From Streptomyces sp. NBC_00358 (GTDB lineage: Bacteria > Actinomycetota > Actinomycetes > Streptomycetales > Streptomycetaceae), in the NCBI RefSeq assembly GCF_036099295.1, contig NZ_CP107976.1:3224001-3288000 (forward strand): a stretch of DNA of 64,000 nucleotides, written 5' to 3'. The notes under the pieces are model-generated. The model was not told the origin of the DNA. It was given only the letters and a program-made list of their open reading frames with translations, and did no database searches. Each line of letters opens with the position of its first letter. Positions within the stretch are counted from its first letter, which is position 1. A program made the position numbers and the translations under genes. Below are positions 26,340 through 34,081 of this stretch, one piece after another.

Positions 26340-27344
26340 TCAGGAGGGGTCCAGGGGCCGCTCACCGCTCGGGCGGGGACGGGGGATCAGCCCGTCGAAC
26401 TCGGACCATCCCTCCCAGCGCCACACGTCCTTGCCGAGGTCCGGCTGGAGCGGCACGAAACGGCCGAGCTCGAAGTCCCCGGCCTCCAGGTCGAACCAGC
26501 GCTCGTCGGCGACCTCGGTCCCGAGCCCGACGGTCCGCGCGGTCAGCCGGACCAGCAGCTTCACCCCCGACGAGCCGGACAGCTCCTTGCCCTGGATCCG
26601 GCGGAACGGAAGCTCGGCCACCGGCGCCTCGACCGGTATCCACACGGTGAAGGGCGCCCCGCGCTCCACCGCGAGCCAGCTCCGCTCGTCGGCCGGCTCG
26701 CCGTTCGCGTCCAGGACTTTCAGCCACTGCTTGTAGATGACGAGGCTTCCGTCGTGCGGGGAGCGCTCCAGGTAGCGCAGATGGGCACGGGCCCGAAGGT
26801 CGACGACCGACAGATTGTCGAAGCGGTTGTAGAAGCGGACGGCGATGATGGCGTCGTCGCTGTCCGCGTTCCGGCGCGAGTAGCCCGGGAAGTCGGCGGT
26901 CCAGGCGTGCGAGATGCTGGCCCGGCGCCGCCAGACGAAGGGCCGCAGCGCGAACATCTTGATCAGGACGATGCCGAGCAGCACCGCGGGCACCAGGGCG
27001 CCGGTGACGGAGGCGACCGTGGCGAGCAACTGGTGAGCGGTGCTGTCCGGTTCCGGGGAGAGGTTGTCGGTGCCGACGCAGGCCCGTAGTACGGACAGGC
27101 TGAGGTCGAGGAGCCGCTCCTCGTCGGAGAACCGGTCCGCCATCGGCCGCGGCGAGTTCTCGGTCAGCGTCCACGCGGTCGCCACGACCACCGAGAGTCC
27201 GGCCAGCGCGCCCAGCGTCATCAGCAGCAGGGCGTGGACGGTGCGACCCGCGATCCACCAGCGAACGGACGTACGGAAACGGGGATGCGCCGGCCCCCGC
27301 CGAGATCGCCCCCGTCGCCTCATCGTGCGTCTCAGCGTGCTCAA
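26340..27344 (-). CDS. Two-TM membrane protein, inward-rectifier-channel-like, unknown
   Basis: A 334-aa protein. A basic N-terminus precedes TM1 (about 37-58), then a pore-loop-like stretch with ACVGTDNLSP, TM2 (about 110-133) and a large soluble C-terminal beta domain (RFYNRFDNLSVVDLRARAHL ... FTVWIPVEAPVAELPF). The layout and spacing resemble Kir-type potassium channels, but the TxGYG selectivity filter is absent. I infer a channel-derived or channel-like sensor with low certainty. The start is TTG 27344 because GGGGGAGG lies just upstream; ATG 27323 is the alternative. It converges with the first ABC pair and is divergent from the gene at 27509. Confidence 0.6.
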   Translation of the reverse strand: MSTLRRTMRRRGRSRRGPAHPRFRTSVRWWIAGRTVHALLLMTLGALAGLSVVVATAWTLTENSPRPMADRFSDEERLLDLSLSVLRACVGTDNLSPEPDSTAHQLLATVASVTGALVPAVLLGIVLIKMFALRPFVWRRRASISHAWTADFPGYSRRNADSDDAIIAVRFYNRFDNLSVVDLRARAHLRYLERSPHDGSLVIYKQWLKVLDANGEPADERSWLAVERGAPFTVWIPVEAPVAELPFRRIQGKELSGSSGVKLLVRLTARTVGLGTEVADERWFDLEAGDFELGRFVPLQPDLGKDVWRWEGWSEFDGLIPRPRPSGERPLDPS

Positions 27345-27508
27345 CTCGCCTCCCCCGTAACCGATTTCGCCTTCGCTCGTACAATAGGGACGGCATCATT
27401 CCCGGTATCGGTTCAGGCCAACCCCGCTCGGCCGGGGAGACCGGGCCCCGGTCCGGGTACATCTCGCATGAGGACCCGGCCGCTTCTCGCGTGAAAGGCT
27501 GTGCCCGC

Positions 27509-28432
27509 ATGCGCGCGACACCACCCCCGAAGGGCGTCACCGTGACGACGAAGGACCGAAGCCTGGAGGCACTGGGTCTGGCCGACGTGCCCGCGAAGAA
27601 GCCGCTCACCTATCCGGGCCGCCCCACGACCGAGCCGTCCCTGCTGACCGGCGGTGAACTGCTCCAGCTCGATGTCCGGCCGCTGCGGCTCGGCGAGTGG
27701 TACGTGGAGGAGCGCCAGGAGCAGCAGCGGCTGGACCAGGCCCTCGCCGACCGGGGCCAGGTGAGCACCGGGCTGCGCCACCCCGTCATCGCCGTCGGCT
27801 CGAACGCCTCCCCCGGACAGGTCGCGCACAAGCTGACCCGGCTCGGCATCCCGGCGACGGTGCCGATGGTTCCGGTACGGGTGCACGGCATCGCGGTGGG
27901 CTGCTCCGGGCACATCAGTCCGGCCGGCTACGTGGCCGGGACGCCGTACGTCGAGCGGACCGCCGAGACGACGCTCGTGGTGACCTGGCTGGACTCGACC
28001 CAGCTCAAGGCCGTCGACGACACCGAGTTCCCGGACTACCGGCGGGCGATACTCCCCGGCGACGAGTTCGCGATGACGATGCCCTCCGGGGAGCGGCTCG
28101 GCGGCGCGTACATCTACTTCAGCGCGCACGGCGTGCTCGCCGAGCCGGAGACCGGCCGGCCCCGCCGGGGCGGCGGCGACCAGTCCGAGCTGCTCTCCGC
28201 CCTGCTGGGCGACTCCGCGCGCCTGCGGGACCTGCTCGGGCCCGATCCCACGGAGTGGGTGCGCCGAGCGGGGGCCGACCGGTCGCTGCGCGAGGCGGGC
28301 ACGCGGGTCTTCGGCGAGGAGGGCTGGGTGCTGCCGCAGACCGAGTTCCTGCCGTATCTCGACGAATCGGCCGAGCTGCGGCTGTACGACGATCTGCCTC
28401 CGCTGGACGATTCCCTGCCGGGCCGGACCTGA
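27509..28432 (+). CDS. Conserved protein of unknown function (cyclotransferase-like GSN motif)
   Basis: About 307 aa, soluble, with no signal peptide. I do not recognise a named family with certainty. HPVIAVGSNASPGQVAHKL contains a beta strand followed by G-S-N, like the substrate loop of gamma-glutamylcyclotransferase-fold proteins, and acidic residues follow in YVERTAETTLVVTWLD. The C-terminus ends EFLPYLDESAELRLYDDLP. Starts at GTG 27491, ATG 27509 and GTG 27542 are possible; only the last has a close GAAGGG. Flanked by the channel-like gene (divergent) and the second ABC pair. Confidence 0.65.
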   Translation: MRATPPPKGVTVTTKDRSLEALGLADVPAKKPLTYPGRPTTEPSLLTGGELLQLDVRPLRLGEWYVEERQEQQRLDQALADRGQVSTGLRHPVIAVGSNASPGQVAHKLTRLGIPATVPMVPVRVHGIAVGCSGHISPAGYVAGTPYVERTAETTLVVTWLDSTQLKAVDDTEFPDYRRAILPGDEFAMTMPSGERLGGAYIYFSAHGVLAEPETGRPRRGGGDQSELLSALLGDSARLRDLLGPDPTEWVRRAGADRSLREAGTRVFGEEGWVLPQTEFLPYLDESAELRLYDDLPPLDDSLPGRT

Positions 28433-28660
28433 GAATTCCCCGTCGGCCGGACGGGCGCGGATTCCGTTTTCCCGCCGGACCAGGAAGGTCGGGTACACGA
28501 CAGGACACCCGTACGGAACTCTGCCCTCTACTGGATCTTTCCGCAGGTTATGGGCATGACTTTACTTTCTCTTGAGTGGAACCGCCCGCGCCCGGATATC
28601 CTCCTAACCCTTACGGGGGCGTGCGCCCCGACGTCCTGAACCTTTCGATGGGTGCGGAGA

Positions 28661-29992
28661 ATGATCGAGGCAGTCGGCCTGACGAAGCGCTATGGCGCCA
28701 AGACGGCCGTGTACAACCTTTCCTTCCAGGTGCGGCCGGGCGCCGTCACCGGTTTCCTCGGGCCCAACGGCTCGGGCAAGTCGACGACGATGCGCATGAT
28801 CCTCGGCCTCGACAACCCCTCCTCCGGGCAGGTGACGATCGGCGGCTTCCCCTACCGCAAGCTGCCGAACGCGCCCCGCCAGGTCGGCGCGCTCCTCGAC
28901 GCCAAGGCCGTGCACGGTGGCCGGAGCGCCCGCAGCCATCTGCTGAGCCTCGCCCAGCTTTCGGGCATCCCGGCCCGCCGGGTGGACGAGGTGCTCGGTG
29001 TCGTCGGCCTCCAGGACGTGGCCCGAAAGCGCTCCAAGGGCTTCTCCCTCGGCATGGGCCAGCGCCTCGGCATCGCCGCCGCGCTCCTCGGCGACCCCCA
29101 GGTGCTGCTCTTCGACGAGCCGGTCAACGGCCTCGACCCCGAGGGCATCCTCTGGGTGCGCAACCTGATGAAGTCCCTCGCGGCGGAGGGCCGTACGGTC
29201 TTCGTCTCCTCGCACCTCATGAGCGAGATGGCGCTGACCGCCGACCATCTCATCGTGATCGGCCGCGGCCAGCTGCTCGCCGACCAGAACATCAAGGACT
29301 TCATCTCCCACAACTCGGCCGACTTCGCCCGGGTGCGCACCCCCGACACCGAGCCGCAGCAGCGCGAGAAGCTGACCGCCGCGCTGACCGAGGCGGGCGG
29401 CCAGGTGCTGCCCGAGCAGGACGGCGCGCTGCGCGTCACCGGACTGCCGCTCCCCCGCATCAGCGACCTCGCGCATTCGTCCGACGTCCGGCTGTGGGAG
29501 CTGTCGCCGCACCAGGCCTCGCTGGAGGAGGCGTACATGCGGATGACGCAGGGCGCCGTCGACTACCGCTCGACCGTCGACCAGAAGGCCGGGCTCCAGC
29601 AGCAGCTTCCGCCGGGCGCCGTGCCGCCGGCGCAGATGCCGGTGGCGGGCCAGGGCCAGCCCGGCTGGTACGCGCCGCCGCCGCCCCAGCAGGGCGGGCA
29701 GCCCTTCGCCATGCCGCAGGCCGGACCGTACGGCGCCCCCGCCGCCCCGGGCGGGGGGACTCCCGGTCCCTACGGCGCCCCCGCCGCCCCTGTCGCGGGC
29801 GGTCCCAGCCCGTACGGCGCGCCGGCCGCTCCCGGTGGCGCGGACGTCAACCCGTACGCCCAGGCGGCCCCCCAGACCCCGGCGGGCCCTCCGGCGCCCG
29901 CGTCGGCGCCGCCCGCACCTGAGCCCGCGCCCGCGCCCTCTGCCGCCCCCGCGCCCGCCGCCGACCTGACCAAGCCCGAGGACGCCCGATGA
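28661..29992 (+). CDS. ABC exporter ATP-binding protein with Pro/Ala-rich tail, pair 2
   Basis: Core ATPase like pair 1: Walker A GPNGSGKS (34-41), signature SLGMGQR, Walker B LLFDEPVNGLDPEG. Unlike pair 1 it has a tail of about 130 residues rich in Pro, Ala, Gly and Gln, with three copies of YGAPAAP and probably disordered, bringing it to 443 aa. Starts are ATG 28661 or GTG 28652; neither has an ideal ribosome site. Overlaps the permease gene (ATGA at 29989). Partner and substrate unknown. Confidence 0.88.
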   Translation: MIEAVGLTKRYGAKTAVYNLSFQVRPGAVTGFLGPNGSGKSTTMRMILGLDNPSSGQVTIGGFPYRKLPNAPRQVGALLDAKAVHGGRSARSHLLSLAQLSGIPARRVDEVLGVVGLQDVARKRSKGFSLGMGQRLGIAAALLGDPQVLLFDEPVNGLDPEGILWVRNLMKSLAAEGRTVFVSSHLMSEMALTADHLIVIGRGQLLADQNIKDFISHNSADFARVRTPDTEPQQREKLTAALTEAGGQVLPEQDGALRVTGLPLPRISDLAHSSDVRLWELSPHQASLEEAYMRMTQGAVDYRSTVDQKAGLQQQLPPGAVPPAQMPVAGQGQPGWYAPPPPQQGGQPFAMPQAGPYGAPAAPGGGTPGPYGAPAAPVAGGPSPYGAPAAPGGADVNPYAQAAPQTPAGPPAPASAPPAPEPAPAPSAAPAPAADLTKPEDAR

Positions 29993-30831
29993 GCACGCCC
30001 CAGCACCCGCTGCCGCAGCAGGCCGCCGCCCCCAACTGGCAGGCGGCGCCCGGCACTTCGTACACCTCGCCGATCCCCGTCACCCGCACCCACCTCGGGC
30101 ACGCGCTCAACTCCGAGTGGACGAAGATCAAGTCGGTGCGCTCCACGATGTGGACGCTCGGCACCTTCCTGCTCCTGGTGATCGGCATCGGCTTCCTGGT
30201 CGCCGCGCAGACCACGCAGGAGGACTTCCAGGACACCCCGTACACGATCCCCGCGTTCTTCGGGCTGATGCTCGGCCAGATCTGCCTGATCACGCTGGGC
30301 GTGCTGGTCGTCTCCTCCGAGTACGGCACGGGCATGATCCGTACGACGTTCACGGCCTCGCCGCAGCGGTACCGGGTGCTGGCCGCGAAGCTGATCATCT
30401 TCTTCGCGGTCGCGTTCGTCGTCTCGGCCCTCTCGATCGGGCTGGTCGGCCTGTTCACCGCGGGACTGCACAACGGCGACTCCGGCGTCCCGTGGGGCGG
30501 CACCGTCCTGATGGCCTCGCTGTACGTCTCGCTGCTCGGCGTGCTCGCGCTCGCCGTGGGCTCGATGCTGCGCCACTCGGCGGGCGCGATCACCACGATG
30601 CTCGGGGTCGTGCTGCTGCCCGCGATCATGCCCGCCTTCCTGATGATGTCCGACAGCATGCGGACGATCGGCGAGAAGATGCAGGAGTACAACGCTCCCA
30701 ACGCCCTCGCCCGGATCTTCCGCCTGGGCAGCGAGGACAGCCACGGCGGCGCACAGCTCGGCCTGCTGGCCGGGGTGACGGCGGCGGCGGTCGTCGGCGC
30801 CTTCGTGCTCCTGGAGCGCCGGGACGTGTGA
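29989..30831 (+). CDS. ABC-2 type permease, pair 2
   Basis: A 280-aa membrane protein with six helices and the same landmarks as the first permease: LNSEWTKIKSVRSTMWTLG before TM1 and SSEYGTGMIRTTFTASPQR between helices. It has an extra 40-residue Gln/Pro-rich N-terminus, which mirrors the long tail of its ATPase partner. Translation is coupled to the ATPase by the 4-base overlap. A perfect hairpin follows the stop by 7 bases. Confidence 0.88.
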   Translation: MSTPQHPLPQQAAAPNWQAAPGTSYTSPIPVTRTHLGHALNSEWTKIKSVRSTMWTLGTFLLLVIGIGFLVAAQTTQEDFQDTPYTIPAFFGLMLGQICLITLGVLVVSSEYGTGMIRTTFTASPQRYRVLAAKLIIFFAVAFVVSALSIGLVGLFTAGLHNGDSGVPWGGTVLMASLYVSLLGVLALAVGSMLRHSAGAITTMLGVVLLPAIMPAFLMMSDSMRTIGEKMQEYNAPNALARIFRLGSEDSHGGAQLGLLAGVTAAAVVGAFVLLERRDV

Positions 30832-30837
30832 CGACCC

Positions 30838-30860
30838 GGCGGCCGGGCACCCCGGCCGCC
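30838..30860 (+). terminator. Hairpin after ABC pair 2
   Basis: GGCGGCCGGG and CCCGGCCGCC form a perfect 10-bp stem with loop CAC, 7 bases beyond the permease stop. It may also act on the convergent gene that ends at 30899. Confidence 0.65.
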
Positions 30861-30898
30861 CCGGGACGGACGGCCAGGGCCGGTCCACCCGAAGTCGC

Positions 30899-31231
30899 CT
30901 AGAACCTGGGCGCGTTACGGGACCGCTGCACCCGCGAGGTGCGGCGGTCCTTCGCGTTCCAGCAGGCCTTGTGCCAGTGCCGGCGCTCGTCGACGCCCGA
31001 GTGCTCCGGCCAGGCCACCACGTGCGGGATCCCGGAGGGGATCAACTGGTCGCAGCCGGGGCACCGGTAGGTCTTGCCCTGCGCGCTCGCGCCCGCCACA
31101 TGGCGCACGCTCCACTCCTCGCCCCGCCAGCTCTCGGTGGACTGCCAGCCGCCGTAGCGGTCCGACGAATCCTCCTCGGCGCTCCTGCCGGACGATCCGG
31201 CGTCCTTCGGACGGTTGCGACGCGGGGACAA
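30899..31231 (-). CDS. Small zinc-ribbon-like conserved protein
   Basis: About 110 aa, basic and soluble. The central segment GKTYRCPGCDQLIPSGIPHVV followed by HWHKACWN has the Cys-x2-Cys ... His ... Cys spacing of a small zinc finger. The first 45 residues are hydrophilic and Arg/Ser-rich. I place the start at TTG 31231 (LSPRRNRPKD) with GAGGTG upstream; a GTG at 31243 would add four residues. It is divergent from the luciferase-like gene. Function unknown, though the finger and basic flanks suggest nucleic-acid binding. Confidence 0.65.
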   Translation of the reverse strand: MSPRRNRPKDAGSSGRSAEEDSSDRYGGWQSTESWRGEEWSVRHVAGASAQGKTYRCPGCDQLIPSGIPHVVAWPEHSGVDERRHWHKACWNAKDRRTSRVQRSRNAPRF

Positions 31232-31452
31232 GGGACACCTCACGGAGCTATACAGGGAGCAGGGGCCAACTCCAGCCTACGCGGCGCGCACAGGGGTACG
31301 CGTACTCCGCCAACCCGCTCGGAACCCCCATCGGACAGCCCAATTCCCAGACAATCCGCAAATCTCTCCGCAAGGCCGTGTCTTCGGCACGTGTCAGGCG
31401 GTTATGCCGCGTGGGGGAGCTCCGTGTCGGAGCCGAGGAAGCAGGAAGTTCG

Positions 31453-32481
31453 ATGCACGTTGGAAGCTTTGTACTGGCCGCCCAGTTCCCTGGACAGGGC
31501 CAGGGGGAGGCCCTGCACCGCGCGGCACGGTCGGCCGAGGTCGCCGAGGAGGCCGGGCTCGACACCGTCTGGCTGGCCGAGCACCACTTCGTGCCGTACG
31601 GGACATGTCCGTCGGCGGTCACACTCGCGGCGTACCTGCTGGGCCGCACCCACCGTATCCGGATCGGCACGGCCGTCAGCGTGCTGCCCACCGTCCATCC
31701 CGTGGCGCTCGGCGAGCAGGCCGCGCTCCTGCACCTGATGTCCGGCGGACGGTTCTCGCTGGGAGTCGGCCGGGGCGGCCCCTGGGTCGACCTGGAGGTC
31801 TTCGGCGCGGGTCTCGCGGCGTACGAACAAGGGTTCCCGGAGTCACTCGATCTGCTGGTCCGCTGGCTGCGCCAGCCGTCCGTCTCCGGCACCTCCGAGC
31901 GGTTCTCGTTCCGTGAGGTCCCCGTCGTCCCCCGCCCCTCGGAGGCGCTGAGCGGCGCTCCGGGTCCCGAGGTCGTCGTGGCGTGCACCTCACCGGCGAG
32001 TGTCAGGCTCGCCGCCGAGCGCGGACTGCCGATGCTCCTGGGCATGCACGTCGGCGACGAGGAGAAGGCCGAAATGGTCGCGCTGTGGCGACAGCACGCG
32101 CACGCCGCGGGCCGCCCGTCGGACGAGATCCTCGGGGCCGCCCATGTCTCCGCCGGCGTCTGCCAGATCGCGGACCGCCGTACCGACGCCGTCGAGACGC
32201 TCGTCAAGGCGATGCCGGGCTGGCTGAGGCAGGGGCTGGACGCCCATGTGACGGTCGACGGCCGCGCCCGCTCGATGCGGGACCCGGTGGCGTACACCGA
32301 GCTGCTCTGCGGGCTGCACCCGGTGGGCACCCCGCGCCTGTGCGCGGACCGGCTCGCGGCGACCTCGGAGCGGACCGGCATCACGCGGTTCGCGCTGCTC
32401 GTCGAGGGCTCGGGCGATCTGGCGGCGACCGAGGAGAACGTACGACGGCTCGGGGCCGAGGTACTGCCCCAGATCCGGTGA
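31453..32481 (+). CDS. Luciferase-like flavin-dependent monooxygenase (LLM family)
   Basis: A 342-aa TIM-barrel protein of the bacterial-luciferase family, using reduced FMN or F420. Landmarks are AEEAGLDTVWLAEHHFVPYG near the N-terminus, RIRIGTAVSVLPTVHPVALGEQAALL and the flavin-site strand GRFSLGVGRGG. The ATG at 31453 has AGGAAG in front; an open frame from 31378 is non-coding extension. It stands alone. Substrate cannot be read from sequence. Confidence 0.87.
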   Translation: MHVGSFVLAAQFPGQGQGEALHRAARSAEVAEEAGLDTVWLAEHHFVPYGTCPSAVTLAAYLLGRTHRIRIGTAVSVLPTVHPVALGEQAALLHLMSGGRFSLGVGRGGPWVDLEVFGAGLAAYEQGFPESLDLLVRWLRQPSVSGTSERFSFREVPVVPRPSEALSGAPGPEVVVACTSPASVRLAAERGLPMLLGMHVGDEEKAEMVALWRQHAHAAGRPSDEILGAAHVSAGVCQIADRRTDAVETLVKAMPGWLRQGLDAHVTVDGRARSMRDPVAYTELLCGLHPVGTPRLCADRLAATSERTGITRFALLVEGSGDLAATEENVRRLGAEVLPQIR

Positions 32482-32582
32482 CCGCGTCCGGGCCGGCCGT
32501 ACGGGCCGAAGCCTCGGGGAGCTTGCCGCCCCGGTACCAATGCACCTCCCGCGTACGGAGCGGCAAGCAATGCGGCACTGCG

Positions 32583-32975
32583 TCAGCAGTCCCTGAACTC
32601 CGGGGACTGATTGAGCAGCTGACTGCGGACCGAGGTGAAGCGCGCCAGTGTGTCGTCCACCGAGTCGTCCAGCGGGAACACCGCCACCCGGTGGCAGTTC
32701 TGGAAGGCCAGCCGCACTCCGAAGTGCCGCTGCAGCGCGCCGCGTATCGCGTCACTCGCGAGCGCACGCAGCAACTGGCCACGTGCCTGCTCGTCCGGCG
32801 GGGGCGTCTGGTTGTCGGCGAACTTGCCACCGTCCACCTTCAGCTGGGCCACCAGGGAGCTGACCATCTCCCACGCGTAGGGCAGGGAGGTCCGGACGCA
32901 GTCGACGAAGTCAGCTTCGTCGACCTCGCCTCGCTCGGCCTGTTGGAGTAGGGCCGGTGAGACGTCGAGCGACAT
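32583..32975 (-). CDS. Conserved small acidic protein beside nucS, unknown
   Basis: A 130-aa soluble protein starting [20 protein letters not shown] with AGGAG before the ATG at 32975. Mostly helical; a short C-terminal part reads [20 protein letters not shown]. No known motif. Similar genes sit next to nucS in other Streptomyces as I recall, but a link with mismatch repair is only positional. It is divergent from nucS over 364 bases, so a common control region is possible. Confidence 0.7.
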   Translation of the reverse strand: MSLDVSPALLQQAERGEVDEADFVDCVRTSLPYAWEMVSSLVAQLKVDGGKFADNQTPPPDEQARGQLLRALASDAIRGALQRHFGVRLAFQNCHRVAVFPLDDSVDDTLARFTSVRSQLLNQSPEFRDC

Positions 32976-33339
32976 GGGTTCTCCTCTCGCACCCCTATAC
33001 CTCAGGGGTTGCCGGACAGGGACGGGGATCGCAATATCGAACACGCTGAGTACATACATCGCGACCTCCCGTTCATACGGTAAGCATCGCCAGGTAACGG
33101 CACCAGGAGAATGCGCACATAGCGAACGCCCACTAGGCCGACAATCAGCCACGGTCGAACAGGGAACCTTCAGGATCAATGGGGTGACCCGCGAAAACCC
33201 CGGCCGGGCCCGACGTCGGCAGCCGGGAGAACACCCGGGAGAACAAAAGGGGCGAACCGCGAGTTCTCCGTCCGGCCCGGCCACCGGAGACGGCGGGAGA
33301 ATCGCGTGCACCACCGTCGGTCGAGTAGCGTTGCCGACC
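32976..33339. other. 364-base divergent intergenic region upstream of nucS
   Basis: No convincing gene. The left part is relatively AT-rich (around 33030-33130) and probably carries promoters for the minus-strand small gene and for nucS. GGGAGAACA is repeated at 33224 and 33236 (GGGAGAACACCC, then GGGAGAACAAAA). No tRNA or known riboswitch was recognised. Confidence 0.4.
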
Positions 33340-34011
33340 ATGCGTCTCGTCATTGCCCGCTGTTCCGTGGACTACGCGGGCCGGCTCACCGCCCATCTCC
33401 CGTCGGCCCCCCGCCTCATCCTCGTGAAGGCGGACGGCAGCGTCTCGATCCACGCGGACGACCGGGCCTACAAGCCCCTCAACTGGATGTCGCCGCCCTG
33501 CACACTGAAGGAGGGGTCCGGCGACGACGAAGGCACCTGGACCGTCATCAACAAGGCGGGCGAGAAGCTCATCATCACGATGGAGGAGATCCTCCACGAC
33601 TCCTCGCACGAGCTCGGCGTGGACCCCGGCCTCATCAAGGACGGCGTGGAAGCGCACCTCCAGGAACTGCTCGCCGACCGCATCGAGACCCTCGGCGAGG
33701 GCTACTCGCTCATCCGCCGCGAGTACATGACCGCCATCGGCCCGGTCGACATCCTGTGCCGGGACGCCGACGGGAAGACCGTCGCGGTGGAGATCAAGCG
33801 ACGCGGCGAGATCGACGGCGTCGAGCAACTCACGCGCTATCTGGAGCTGTTGAACCGCGACCCGCACCTCGCGCCGGTCCGCGGCATCTTCGCGGCCCAG
33901 GAGATCAAACCGCAGGCCCGCGTCCTCGCCACCGACCGCGGCATCGGCTGCGCGGTCCTGGACTACGACGCCCTGCGCGGCATCGAGGACGACAAATTGC
34001 GGCTGTTCTGA
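33340..34011 (+). CDS. nucS: Mismatch-specific endonuclease NucS (EndoMS)
   Basis: Nuclease of the non-canonical mismatch repair used by Actinobacteria, which lack MutS/MutL; it cuts both strands at G-T, G-G and T-T mismatches. 223 aa: N-terminal DNA-binding and dimerisation domain (to about 110) and a PD-(D/E)XK nuclease domain with Asp137 (GPVDILC), Glu151 and Lys153 (AVEIKRRG). The C-terminal LRLF (220-223) matches the beta-clamp binding tail. ATG 33340; longer in-frame starts cross the promoter region. A 20-bp terminator stem follows. Confidence 0.93.
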   Translation: MRLVIARCSVDYAGRLTAHLPSAPRLILVKADGSVSIHADDRAYKPLNWMSPPCTLKEGSGDDEGTWTVINKAGEKLIITMEEILHDSSHELGVDPGLIKDGVEAHLQELLADRIETLGEGYSLIRREYMTAIGPVDILCRDADGKTVAVEIKRRGEIDGVEQLTRYLELLNRDPHLAPVRGIFAAQEIKPQARVLATDRGIGCAVLDYDALRGIEDDKLRLF

Positions 34012-34028
34012 CCCCCTGGGGTTCGTAT

Positions 34029-34072
34029 ACGGGAGAGGGCCGGGTCCGGCATCGGACCCGGCCCTCTCCCGT
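34029..34072. terminator. Strong bidirectional terminator between nucS and the STAND gene
   Basis: ACGGGAGAGGGCCGGGTCCG and its exact complement form a perfect 20-bp stem with loop GCAT. It lies between two convergent stops (34011 and 34082), so it can serve both genes. Confidence 0.8.
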
Positions 34073-34081
34073 TCCGCGTGT

